From: an uncultured Porphyromonadaceae bacterium
GTDB lineage: Bacteria; Bacteroidota; Bacteroidia; Bacteroidales; Muribaculaceae
Direction of reading: 5' to 3'
Assembly (NCBI GenBank): GCA_947567425.1
Contig: CANOLV010000001.1
Coordinates: forward strand, 186,001-250,000
Length of the DNA: 64,000 bases
Positions 27,315 through 35,107 of the stretch are shown here, one piece after another (the stretch's first letter is position 1; every line of letters begins with the position of its first letter). The notes under the pieces were generated by a model, which saw nothing but the letters and a program-made list of their open reading frames with translations, had not been told where the DNA came from and ran no database searches. A program made the position numbers and the translations under genes.

Positions 27315-28625
27315 TTAACGTTTTTCATAAAGTGAGCTTACTATCGGCTTGCGCATGTAGAGCCAAGCTGGCACGATGGCGGAGAGCAGATTGACCGTCA
27401 GGCAGAGAAGCAGCATGATCACGAACAGAGCCGGAGCAAAAAGCATGTCGGTGTTGACCGCCACGTCGGCCCAGTCAGGTATATCGGCAGGATGCATGTC
27501 AAAGATAGAGAATATCCACCGCCGGCATCCCGCCACAAGAATCCACGCGCCGATCATACCTAGAACCGCACCGCAGAGCGTAAGAAGCAGGTTTTCGAAT
27601 ATCACCTGGCGCATAAGCCACGAACGGGGTGCGCCGTAGGTCTTGCGGATACCGAGTTCCGACAGGCGGGTGTCCATACGGCCGCCGATCAGACCGCTGA
27701 GGTTGATGGCCGGAACTATCAGAAGCACCATGATGATGACCACATAGAGCCACACGATCTTATTCAACGCTCCGCTGTTGCCTTCATCGCCGCCCACCAG
27801 CACGTTCTGCCAGTGACGTATCGGTTGCTGACGGAAGTCGACAGTCCACTTCTGTCCGTCGATATCGGCAAGCACAGAGCTGTTCAGCCGTGCCTCCAGA
27901 TCCTTCACCTCCTTTGACAAGGCTTCGGCGGCAAAGTCGTCGGCCACCTTGATTACCACATGTCCGACACCAAGAAACGCCTGTATTCCGTTTTGGCCGA
28001 ACTCCTTGCCCATCGGGCGGTAAAGCTGTGCGTAGCTCTCCGAGGTCAATATGCTTGGAGCTTTCACCACTCCCACCACCGTGTAGCCATAGCGGTCGAC
28101 AGTGACAGTCTTGCCCATCGCCTCGTCGGCACCTCCGAAAAGGCGGTCGGCCATCACATCGGTGATAATGGCCTTGTCGGGAATCTCAGCCATGGCATCT
28201 TCAGGAGCGAAAGGAGCACCTGCCAGAAAGTCGAAATCATACATCTTGAAAAAATCGCCTCTGACATGCTTCATACTTATCTCGAAATCTACGCTTCCGT
28301 CGGCCGGCTGCACAAAGTCGTGGTGGCCGTCCTGAATCATAGCCGTGCACTCGGCATTTTCAAGTTTTGATATATAATCGTCATATAGCTTCTGACCGAT
28401 AGAGTTTATCATGGACATCCGGTCAGCCTTGAACATCACCTGGTTTATATAATATGTATTCGCTCTGCCATACTCCGGGTATACCGGAGCCATCTTGACA
28501 TACAGCACCATGGCCATCACCATGGTGAAGAGCATGGCCAGGGTGACTCCAATGATGTACAGAACCGTATATGTGACATTGGTCCGGGCCTGATGCCACG
28601 CCTGTTTGAAATATTGCGATATCAT
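27315..28625 (-). CDS. FtsX-type ABC permease, A-type of pair 1
   Basis: A 436-residue permease: N-terminal helix (about 20-43; YTVLYIIGVTLAMLFTMVMA), MacB-like periplasmic domain and three C-terminal helices. The FtsX core is ELGIRKTYGAPRSWLMRQV. It follows the adaptor gene by six bases, so it is the first permease to be translated. It ends in SLYEKR, unlike the ALxDE ends of B-type subunits. Confidence 0.88.
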   Translation of the reverse strand: MISQYFKQAWHQARTNVTYTVLYIIGVTLAMLFTMVMAMVLYVKMAPVYPEYGRANTYYINQVMFKADRMSMINSIGQKLYDDYISKLENAECTAMIQDGHHDFVQPADGSVDFEISMKHVRGDFFKMYDFDFLAGAPFAPEDAMAEIPDKAIITDVMADRLFGGADEAMGKTVTVDRYGYTVVGVVKAPSILTSESYAQLYRPMGKEFGQNGIQAFLGVGHVVIKVADDFAAEALSKEVKDLEARLNSSVLADIDGQKWTVDFRQQPIRHWQNVLVGGDEGNSGALNKIVWLYVVIIMVLLIVPAINLSGLIGGRMDTRLSELGIRKTYGAPRSWLMRQVIFENLLLTLCGAVLGMIGAWILVAGCRRWIFSIFDMHPADIPDWADVAVNTDMLFAPALFVIMLLLCLTVNLLSAIVPAWLYMRKPIVSSLYEKR

Positions 28626-28631
28626 GTCGGT

Positions 28632-29879
28632 TTATTTTAGCTTAAGTGTATTGCGCTCGCGGTATTGCTTCAAGTCGCTGGTCACCACGCGGTCGCCCGG
28701 TTCAAGTCCGGAACGTACCTCAACATAGTCGAAGTTGCTGTCGCCCAGACGCACATGACGGCGGGTCAGCTCATCGTCCGACGTAAGCACAAACAGTTCA
28801 TAGTCGCCGGGGCCGGTGTAGTAGGATCCGTTGGCCAGTCGCACCACATCCTCGATGACATCGTGCATCACGTAGACATCGGTCTTAAGGCCGGAGCGCA
28901 GACGGCGGTGATGATCGTCGGCCAGAGTGACAGTGAACGATATGACTCCGTTCCTCGACAGAGGAGTGACATTCGACACCGTGCCGTCAAGACGTTCCTT
29001 CCCGATCCTGACCACGGCACGCCCCCCGACAGCGATGCGGTCGCCGTAGGCATCGGCTATCTCACCCTCGACTTTGTAGTGGCTGAGATCTGATATGGTG
29101 GCTATCTGCTCGCCCGCTCCTATCTTTTGGCCTATCTGATTGTTGATATAGGTCAGGGTGGCTCTGCGCGGCGACAGGATTCTGGCATCCTGCAGTGTGC
29201 GGCGCTTCTCGCTCAGGTTCTTGTCAAACACGCTTATCTCAAGCTCCTTGACCTTCATCGCGGCATCGCGCACCTGACGCTCGTTGCCGAGCTGCTGACG
29301 GAGTTGTTCGAGTTCGAGCTTGCCGGTCCGGTATGCCAGTTCGGCCTGGCGCACGCGGTCGCCCGTACCCGATCCGAGGCTGTCGAGATAGCGCTCGTTG
29401 GCCACCTCTACCTCCAGACGGTTGACCGACATGGCCTTCACTTCGATGCGCATGGCCAGATCGCTCAGAAAAGTCTCATTGTTTATGCGTTGCTGCTCGA
29501 ATTCATAGTGCTTCATCCGCATCTGGTCCTCAAGGCCCGACAGCTCGGTCTCCGCGCTCTGAAGGTCGAGAAGGAGCAATGGAGTGTCCACGTCTACACT
29601 GTCGCCCGCCTTGCAGTAGACCTCCACTATGCGTGTGCTGATCGGCGAATTGATGATTTCTTCAAACGCCGGCACCACCTTGCCCGACGCATTGACACTC
29701 GCTTCGATCATACCGCGGTCCACCGTCGATATGATCACATCCTTTCTATTGACGCTGCTTTTAAGCATTGTGGTGATTCCGACGATTACGGCCACAGCCA
29801 CCACTACGGCACAGCCGAAAGTCAACCACTTTTTCCTTTGCACCCTCAGGCGTTCTTCCTTTGGAATCTCTCTATCCAT
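28632..29879 (-). CDS. HlyD/RND-type periplasmic adaptor
   Basis: A 415-residue membrane-fusion protein: short cytosolic N-terminus, one helix (about residues 20-42), then the lipoyl/barrel-sandwich halves (NASGKVVPAFEEIINSPIST; ATLTYINNQIGQKIGAGEQI) flanking a long coiled coil (about 105-215). Beta-barrel and membrane-proximal domains follow. It would bridge the inner-membrane ABC permeases to the TolC-type channel in the same operon. It is the first gene of the block and lies about 32 bases after the start predicted from the sigma-54 promoter. Confidence 0.93.
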   Translation of the reverse strand: MDREIPKEERLRVQRKKWLTFGCAVVVAVAVIVGITTMLKSSVNRKDVIISTVDRGMIEASVNASGKVVPAFEEIINSPISTRIVEVYCKAGDSVDVDTPLLLLDLQSAETELSGLEDQMRMKHYEFEQQRINNETFLSDLAMRIEVKAMSVNRLEVEVANERYLDSLGSGTGDRVRQAELAYRTGKLELEQLRQQLGNERQVRDAAMKVKELEISVFDKNLSEKRRTLQDARILSPRRATLTYINNQIGQKIGAGEQIATISDLSHYKVEGEIADAYGDRIAVGGRAVVRIGKERLDGTVSNVTPLSRNGVISFTVTLADDHHRRLRSGLKTDVYVMHDVIEDVVRLANGSYYTGPGDYELFVLTSDDELTRRHVRLGDSNFDYVEVRSGLEPGDRVVTSDLKQYRERNTLKLK

Positions 29880-29922
29880 ATATATTTGCTGTTACTTTTT
29901 TTAATGTTACACCTAAATATAC

Positions 29923-29938
29923 AGCAAATATCGTGCCA
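29923..29938 (-). promoter_or_regulatory. sigma-54 (-24/-12) promoter of the export operon
   Basis: The minus strand reads TGGCACGATATTTGCT, an essentially perfect match to the RpoN consensus TGGCACG-N4-TTGCW, with GG and GC separated by exactly 10 bases. The predicted start is near 29911, 32 bases before the adaptor ATG. No TAnnTTTG promoter is seen here. Confidence 0.92.
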
Positions 29939-29982
29939 AAAATATAAATAATTATATATCAACATATTACCTACAAACAAGG

Positions 29983-30032
29983 GTGTCCGATTTCGGACAC
30001 CCTATCCGATTTCGGACACTAAAAGCGGACAC
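29983..30032 (-). promoter_or_regulatory. tandem palindromes, likely activator-binding enhancer
   Basis: Site 1 is GTGTCCGATTTCGGACAC (29983-30000), with perfect 8-base arms around TT. Site 2 (about 30002-30019) has the same core TCCGATTTCGGA, centred 19 bases away, and a half-site GCGGACAC follows at 30025-30032. They begin 45 bases upstream of the -24 element. This is the place expected for dimers of an NtrC-type activator, most likely the regulator encoded at 17333-18673. Confidence 0.82.
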
Positions 30033-30056
30033 TTCCGTACAGTGCGGGCCGGCGGT

Positions 30057-30479
30057 CTATGCCTCGACGGTGAAAGCTCCTCTGAAAAGAAGTACAGAGA
30101 AAAACAGATTGGCGCTAAGAAATATCATATTCAACCCCGACGAATTCTCCGTGCTCAGGTAGTCGAAATTGTCGTTGAGCGTAACCACCACCAACGACAC
30201 CACGAGCACCGCCGTCCATGGAAGGATGCGCCTCAGCACCGACAGTTTCGTCAAGGAAGCTTTAGGCGTGAACATATTCACGAAATCGGACGTGCGCACC
30301 TTGAAACGTCCGGAAAAAAGCAATACTATAAACAGAAATGTCAAGCCGTAGACCGTGGCAAAATAATAGCGGCTCACCTCCTCGGGAATCAACTGTGCCA
30401 CAGACTGGGCAAGACTGAGCGCAAACAGTCCCATAAGGCCCCAAATCCATAATAAAATCTTGTGTGTCAGCATAGTCAT
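30057..30479 (-). CDS. small four-helix membrane protein, unknown
   Basis: About 140 residues with four membrane helices (near residues 6-28, 42-60, 84-104 and 113-132) and a C-terminus rich in small residues. No family is recognised. Three starts are possible: an in-frame ATG at 30503, the ATG at 30479 used here, and the ATG at 30473, which has the best spacing from an AAAGG sequence. It lies upstream of the export operon on the same strand; its 3' end is 25 bases from the enhancer palindromes, so it is a separate unit. Confidence 0.6.
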   Translation of the reverse strand: MTMLTHKILLWIWGLMGLFALSLAQSVAQLIPEEVSRYYFATVYGLTFLFIVLLFSGRFKVRTSDFVNMFTPKASLTKLSVLRRILPWTAVLVVSLVVVTLNDNFDYLSTENSSGLNMIFLSANLFFSVLLFRGAFTVEA

Positions 30480-30630
30480 ATCCTTTAATTTACTCAGACG
30501 CAACCGTTGCGTCCGTAAAATCTATACATTTCACCCCGACGTTTGGTTCAATCCGTAATAATCGCCGTACTTTTTACCGATATTCTATCAATCCAAAGAT
30601 AATCCGGACAAAATATATTATGCCGACGCA

Positions 30631-30735
30631 AAAAAATAGAGCCGTGTCTCACGACGCAGCTCTCTTTAACATGTTGTAAAGTGTATACAGGGATGTGATT
30701 ATGCTTAAGAATTGTTTTTTGTTCTTGCTGTATTT
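30631..30735 (-). ncRNA. candidate small RNA with own promoter and terminator
   Basis: On the minus strand a good promoter (30742-30773) predicts a start near 30735. About 100 bases on is a hairpin (AGAGC/GCUCU outer stem, CGU/ACG inner stem, 30638-30663) followed by a run of seven U. No convincing open frame lies between, and no minus-strand gene upstream needs this terminator, because the next gene at 30910 is on the plus strand. The 430-base gap around it holds nothing else that I recognise. Identity unknown. Confidence 0.6.
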
Positions 30736-30741
30736 GTCCGA

Positions 30742-30773
30742 CAAATATATAACATATTTTTTATAATTACAAC
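30742..30773 (-). promoter_or_regulatory. promoter of the candidate small RNA
   Basis: The minus strand has GTTG (30773-30770), a 20-base spacer and TATATTTG (30749-30742), fitting the Bacteroidetes -33/-7 pattern. Confidence 0.65.
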
Positions 30774-30909
30774 ACTTGGACGCATAAAATCCCGATTTAG
30801 ACCAATTTTTATCCAAAATGTCTGTATATATTCAAATTTTTATACTTTAAAGTAATACTTTTTTGCCGGCAACTTGTTATATGTCAGTATAACTTAGATA
30901 GAATTGTAT

Positions 30910-31455
30910 ATGAAAAAAATTATTCTTTCAGCAGCCATTTTTTCGGCTCTGGTAATGACCTCATGTGGAGGATCGAAGTCTGTATCCGACAATGCGGCCG
31001 ACTTATCTGCTAAAATCGAGAACTGTACAAATCCCGACAGCCTTAAAGCTTATGTAAAGCAGGCCCGGGATTATGCGTCGAAGCTCCTGGCTGAAGGCAA
31101 GACTGCAGAAGCGCAGGAATATCTCGACAAGGTGACTCCTGCCATCGAAAAGAAAGATCCATCGGTAAAGGAAGCATTCAATAATCTGATGAACGCCACC
31201 GACGACGTAGTCCGCGACAAGGCTGAAGACGTCAAGCAGGCTGTCGACAGCACAGCCGACGCCGTGACCGACAAGGCCGCCGATGCAGTAGACCAGGCCA
31301 AAAACGCAGTGGCCGACAAGGCCGCAGAAGCCAAGGACGCTGTCAGCGACAAGGCAAAAGAGCTTAAGGATGCCGGAGCTAAGGCAGTGGACGATGCCAA
31401 AGCCAAAACTGCCGACGCGCTCCAGAAAGGCGCCGACAAGCTTAACGGAAAATAA
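30910..31455 (+). CDS. small lipoprotein with amphipathic Ala/Lys/Asp repeats
   Basis: A 181-residue predicted lipoprotein. The signal peptide ends in VMTSC, with acceptor C19. From about residue 105 to the end it is made of degenerate 11-residue-like units such as DKAADAVDQAKNAVADKAAE, which form long amphipathic helices like those of LEA and apolipoprotein-type proteins. Such proteins often protect or bind membranes or other proteins, but no specific role can be given. The ATG at 30910 is used rather than the TTG two codons earlier. Confidence 0.8.
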   Translation: MKKIILSAAIFSALVMTSCGGSKSVSDNAADLSAKIENCTNPDSLKAYVKQARDYASKLLAEGKTAEAQEYLDKVTPAIEKKDPSVKEAFNNLMNATDDVVRDKAEDVKQAVDSTADAVTDKAADAVDQAKNAVADKAAEAKDAVSDKAKELKDAGAKAVDDAKAKTADALQKGADKLNGK

Positions 31456-31496
31456 GAGTATCACCAATATCCCTAAGGCCGCTACTTGCGGATATA

Positions 31497-31528
31497 ATGC
31501 GGGCGCGATGTGGTTGTCGCGCCCGCAT
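31497..31528. terminator. hairpin terminator between convergent genes
   Basis: A perfect 12-bp stem, ATGCGGGCGCGA with TCGCGCCCGCAT (31497-31508 and 31517-31528), separated by 8 bases. It lies between the lipoprotein gene (plus) and the GH51 gene (minus). The T-run is weak, but position and strength support termination. Confidence 0.75.
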
Positions 31529-31551
31529 CCCGTTTATTCCCGGCGGAATGT

Positions 31552-34500
31552 TTATTTCGATATCTTTACAGATCTGCCGTTCTCAGCAACGATATAGATA
31601 CCTCCGGGCAGACTGCCGAAGTCAGAATAGAGGCCTGCAAACCGGCCTTGAATGTCATATACACGTGCTGAGGGGGTGAAGTTCGCATTGTCCGACGCTA
31701 TGTCGTCGACCGACGAGTATGAGGTAGGCACTTTGAACAGACGCACGTTGTCAAAGCAGAACCAATCCGACTCACACTGCCGGCTTTTCTCAAACGCTAT
31801 CCGAAGCCGTCCATCCTTAGCACTCGCCAGCAGATAATTGGCATAATGAATTCCTGAGGCGGAGAACACCGAATGCGCTTCCGCCATAGTGTTGGGAGCG
31901 GAATACCAGTAACCGTCGTGGCTTTCCGACATCAGCGACACCACCGGTTTCGACATGTCGTTAAGCTTGAAGTCCGTCAGCAGACGCTCCGACCCGTCGG
32001 CATGTCGCGACGATGCGTCAGGGTGGCTGCCGTTGCGGTAATAACCCTGGAAATACACCATATAATATCCATCCGGCAGACCTTCCACAGTCTGCGATAT
32101 GCTGAAGCATGTATTATACATCTCGGCCACATGCTCTCCCACTGTAGGACTGCCGCTCCAGCCGGTGCTCTTGCCCGGACGTTCAAAGTGGGGATTGACC
32201 ACCTGGTCGGTAAGTTCATTGGCCGGGAGCATCAAGCCGGCATAATAATTATTGAGAGCGGCCTCAAGTTTGGAGATGGCCGAAGATATGCTTTCCGGAG
32301 AGGGCGAGTTCAGTACAGCTTCCGCGCCGTCTGCCGCGCTTTTCAGCAGTAAATAGCCGTCGACATCAGGCAACGCCACCTTCCGCGCCTCCTCCACCAT
32401 GGCCCGCAGACGCTGTTCCGCGCCGGATTTGACTGGATCAAGAACGCGTGGCTCCGAGCTGAACGGCTGAGCCGGAATCACCATGGGCGACGTCGCCGGC
32501 CTGGCCTTGAACCGAATAACAGTCAGAGAGTTTGGCTCAAATGTGTAGTCCATATTGTCCGACACTCCTTCTATGGAGGTAATCACGGGCGATATCATTT
32601 CCGGATATTCAAATGAATTTTCATCCCATAATGACGTGGCTTTAAGCGTCTGCACCGTCGCGCCGGTGCCTAATGAGGATGCGTTTATCTTCAGCGACAA
32701 AGGCATCGGGTCGGATTCAGCATTGACCACCTTGACCACGATCTCGCCGTGAGCCGAATCATATCCGGCATGCACTGCAGCCCGGCCAGCACGTTCGGCA
32801 CCAAAATTATATGAGCAATGGAGTTCGCCGTCGACATACCCCTCGACCCTACCCTCGCGGCACACCAGCTTCAGCTTGTACCATCGGCCGGGATCGACGG
32901 TGAAACTTCGACGGTCAGACACGACCGTTCCGCCGCCGTTGGCCACACTCTCTATGGCATTGCCGGTATTTCCCCAGCCGCCGACATTGAACTGATAGTA
33001 GTGTCCCCAGTCGTCATCGTCGCATCCGAACACGAGCAGAAAGCCCTCCGAACCGGAATTCTTGCGGGCCTCCACCTCGATCACACAGTCGCGGAATGCA
33101 AGACCCCTCATCAATGATATGCACCTTACCGACTTGTCGTCAGACTGATTCATGTTTCCGCCCGAGCCTGCGGTCCAATTTCCCTGCATCGGAATCCAGT
33201 CGCCGGCACGGCCGGAAAAGTCAGCTTCATAGAGCATCGTTCCGTCAGGAGCCGACACCTTAAAATTGCGGAAATCGGCCGATGTCTCCCATGTGCCTAT
33301 GCCCGCACGACCCTCGTAGGGAGTCGACAGCCGATCAGAATGAAGAGCCGACCCGATATTATAGTCGGGCAGATTCAGGGAAAACATCTTCTGCACATAA
33401 TACGAGGCTCTGCCGAACAACTCTCCTGAATGCTGCCAGATCAGATTGCATGTCCAGTTGGGAGCATTGTCGTTGGTGATCAGCGGCGCGTAAGAAGCCA
33501 TCTTCACTATATCCGAATTACGCTCCATATCCATCATAAACACGGCCTCGGAAAGCGCCGCGTCCATATTGCCGCGACCTACGCCGTTGTTGGACGCATA
33601 CTCTCCCACATATATATCATAATGCCCGCGCGGTACATTGTCGAAAATCTTCCGGTTGGAGTAGAAATAGTCGGGATCCACATACCAGTGCGGGTCTATC
33701 ATGTCGGTGCGCACGTCGAAGGCTTCCGCGTCGGCTATACCCATGGTATTAAGGAATATGAGCTGCGGATACTCGGCCTTGAGCTTATTGTATATATATT
33801 TGTAGTTGGCATCATAGCGTGCCGTGAAGTTCTCGTTGCCTATCTCCACATATTTCAGCGGGAACGGTTCCGGATGGCCGGCCGCCGCTCTAAGTGCGGC
33901 CCATTCGTTGACGGCCGGATCGCCGATGGCATATTCGATGGCATCGCGTATATCGACATAGTATGGCTCGACATCGTCGCCTGACACAAACTGTCCGCTG
34001 TGTACCGTACAGGCCATACCCGCATTGCCCACAAACATGAAGTCCATGCCCGCATCCTCGCAGAATTGAAGCATCTCATGGTAGCCCAGACCCCAGGTCG
34101 ATCGGTAGCCCCACAGGTCATACTGTCCGGGGCGTGTCATCGGGTCGCCGATGGTCTCCTTCCATTTCACGCGGTTTTCAAGAGTCACGCCTTCGACGAT
34201 ACATCCGCCGGGCCACCGCATGAACGCGGGTTTCAGATCCACCAGAAATTCTGCCAGATCCTTGCGCAGACCGTTCGGACGGCCAAAGTAGGTGTCCTGG
34301 GGAAATAACGACACATAATCGGCATAAATAGTGCCGTCGCCGGAAAATTCAAGGGCGAAACATCCCTCGTTAACTGTCCCAGTAGCCGTAAGCACCGACC
34401 GATATTCCTGCCACTCACCGCCCGGCTTGACATCAAACTCCTCCTTTGCCAACACGTCGGAGCAGTCGGCGTCGGAATATATCACAGCCCTTACTTTGCC

Positions 34501-35055
34501 TGAATAATTATTCGTGTTCAGATAAAACCGCAGATCATAGCGGCCATCCTTCTCAACCGCCACGCCCCAATATCCGTCATTAATCAGACGCACGCGCGAT
34601 TCTCCCGTAGAGCCGTCGACCGTCAGGCGCATAGCGTTGGGAGTTGCGTCATGAAGGACTGCAGCAGGCATAGCCACCTCATACGACACCCGGCAACCCG
34701 CGCTCTCCACGCGCCAGCCAGTCATCTTCTTCTTTTCGTAGTCCCAGTCCCAGACCAGGCTCTTCGGCGACAGATCGAAATAATTCGGCCGCGTCTCGCT
34801 CGCTATCCGGTTTGCACCTGCGTTGGCGAATCCGCCCGGCAACGTATGTTCCTCAAAGCCCCGGTTCTGGAGCAGTTCACCATAAAGTCCGCCGTCGCCG
34901 GAATGATTGATCTCCTCAAAAAATATTCCATACATCGACGGGCTTATGTCATGGCCCCTCGTACCGGAATCGATATAGATCGATTCCGCCATAGCGACCG
35001 CAGGGCATACTGAAGCCGCTACGGTCGCTAAAAGCATTGTTTTAGCATTCATCAT
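31552..35055 (-). CDS. secreted GH51 alpha-L-arabinofuranosidase, multidomain
   Basis: A 1167-residue secreted enzyme that removes arabinose from arabinan or arabinoxylan side chains. Signal peptide to about residue 23. The GH51 catalytic part spans about 25-560 in two pieces, with acid/base E408 in VEIGNENF and nucleophile E485 in YVGEYASN. A concanavalin-like domain (about 610-785) is inserted before the C-terminal GH51 beta-sheet (about 790-860). A helical segment (about 880-940), a carbohydrate-binding-like domain (about 945-1105) and a final ~60 residues (ARVYDIQGRFAG ... GGIYIVAENGR) like a type A sorting domain follow. Surface or outer-membrane location is likely. Confidence 0.9.
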   Translation of the reverse strand: MMNAKTMLLATVAASVCPAVAMAESIYIDSGTRGHDISPSMYGIFFEEINHSGDGGLYGELLQNRGFEEHTLPGGFANAGANRIASETRPNYFDLSPKSLVWDWDYEKKKMTGWRVESAGCRVSYEVAMPAAVLHDATPNAMRLTVDGSTGESRVRLINDGYWGVAVEKDGRYDLRFYLNTNNYSGKVRAVIYSDADCSDVLAKEEFDVKPGGEWQEYRSVLTATGTVNEGCFALEFSGDGTIYADYVSLFPQDTYFGRPNGLRKDLAEFLVDLKPAFMRWPGGCIVEGVTLENRVKWKETIGDPMTRPGQYDLWGYRSTWGLGYHEMLQFCEDAGMDFMFVGNAGMACTVHSGQFVSGDDVEPYYVDIRDAIEYAIGDPAVNEWAALRAAAGHPEPFPLKYVEIGNENFTARYDANYKYIYNKLKAEYPQLIFLNTMGIADAEAFDVRTDMIDPHWYVDPDYFYSNRKIFDNVPRGHYDIYVGEYASNNGVGRGNMDAALSEAVFMMDMERNSDIVKMASYAPLITNDNAPNWTCNLIWQHSGELFGRASYYVQKMFSLNLPDYNIGSALHSDRLSTPYEGRAGIGTWETSADFRNFKVSAPDGTMLYEADFSGRAGDWIPMQGNWTAGSGGNMNQSDDKSVRCISLMRGLAFRDCVIEVEARKNSGSEGFLLVFGCDDDDWGHYYQFNVGGWGNTGNAIESVANGGGTVVSDRRSFTVDPGRWYKLKLVCREGRVEGYVDGELHCSYNFGAERAGRAAVHAGYDSAHGEIVVKVVNAESDPMPLSLKINASSLGTGATVQTLKATSLWDENSFEYPEMISPVITSIEGVSDNMDYTFEPNSLTVIRFKARPATSPMVIPAQPFSSEPRVLDPVKSGAEQRLRAMVEEARKVALPDVDGYLLLKSAADGAEAVLNSPSPESISSAISKLEAALNNYYAGLMLPANELTDQVVNPHFERPGKSTGWSGSPTVGEHVAEMYNTCFSISQTVEGLPDGYYMVYFQGYYRNGSHPDASSRHADGSERLLTDFKLNDMSKPVVSLMSESHDGYWYSAPNTMAEAHSVFSASGIHYANYLLASAKDGRLRIAFEKSRQCESDWFCFDNVRLFKVPTSYSSVDDIASDNANFTPSARVYDIQGRFAGLYSDFGSLPGGIYIVAENGRSVKISK

Positions 35056-35107
35056 GGTAATTTATTTAACAAAAGATGGTCCCGGCACTCTCCGTCCGCA
35101 TCGGGCC

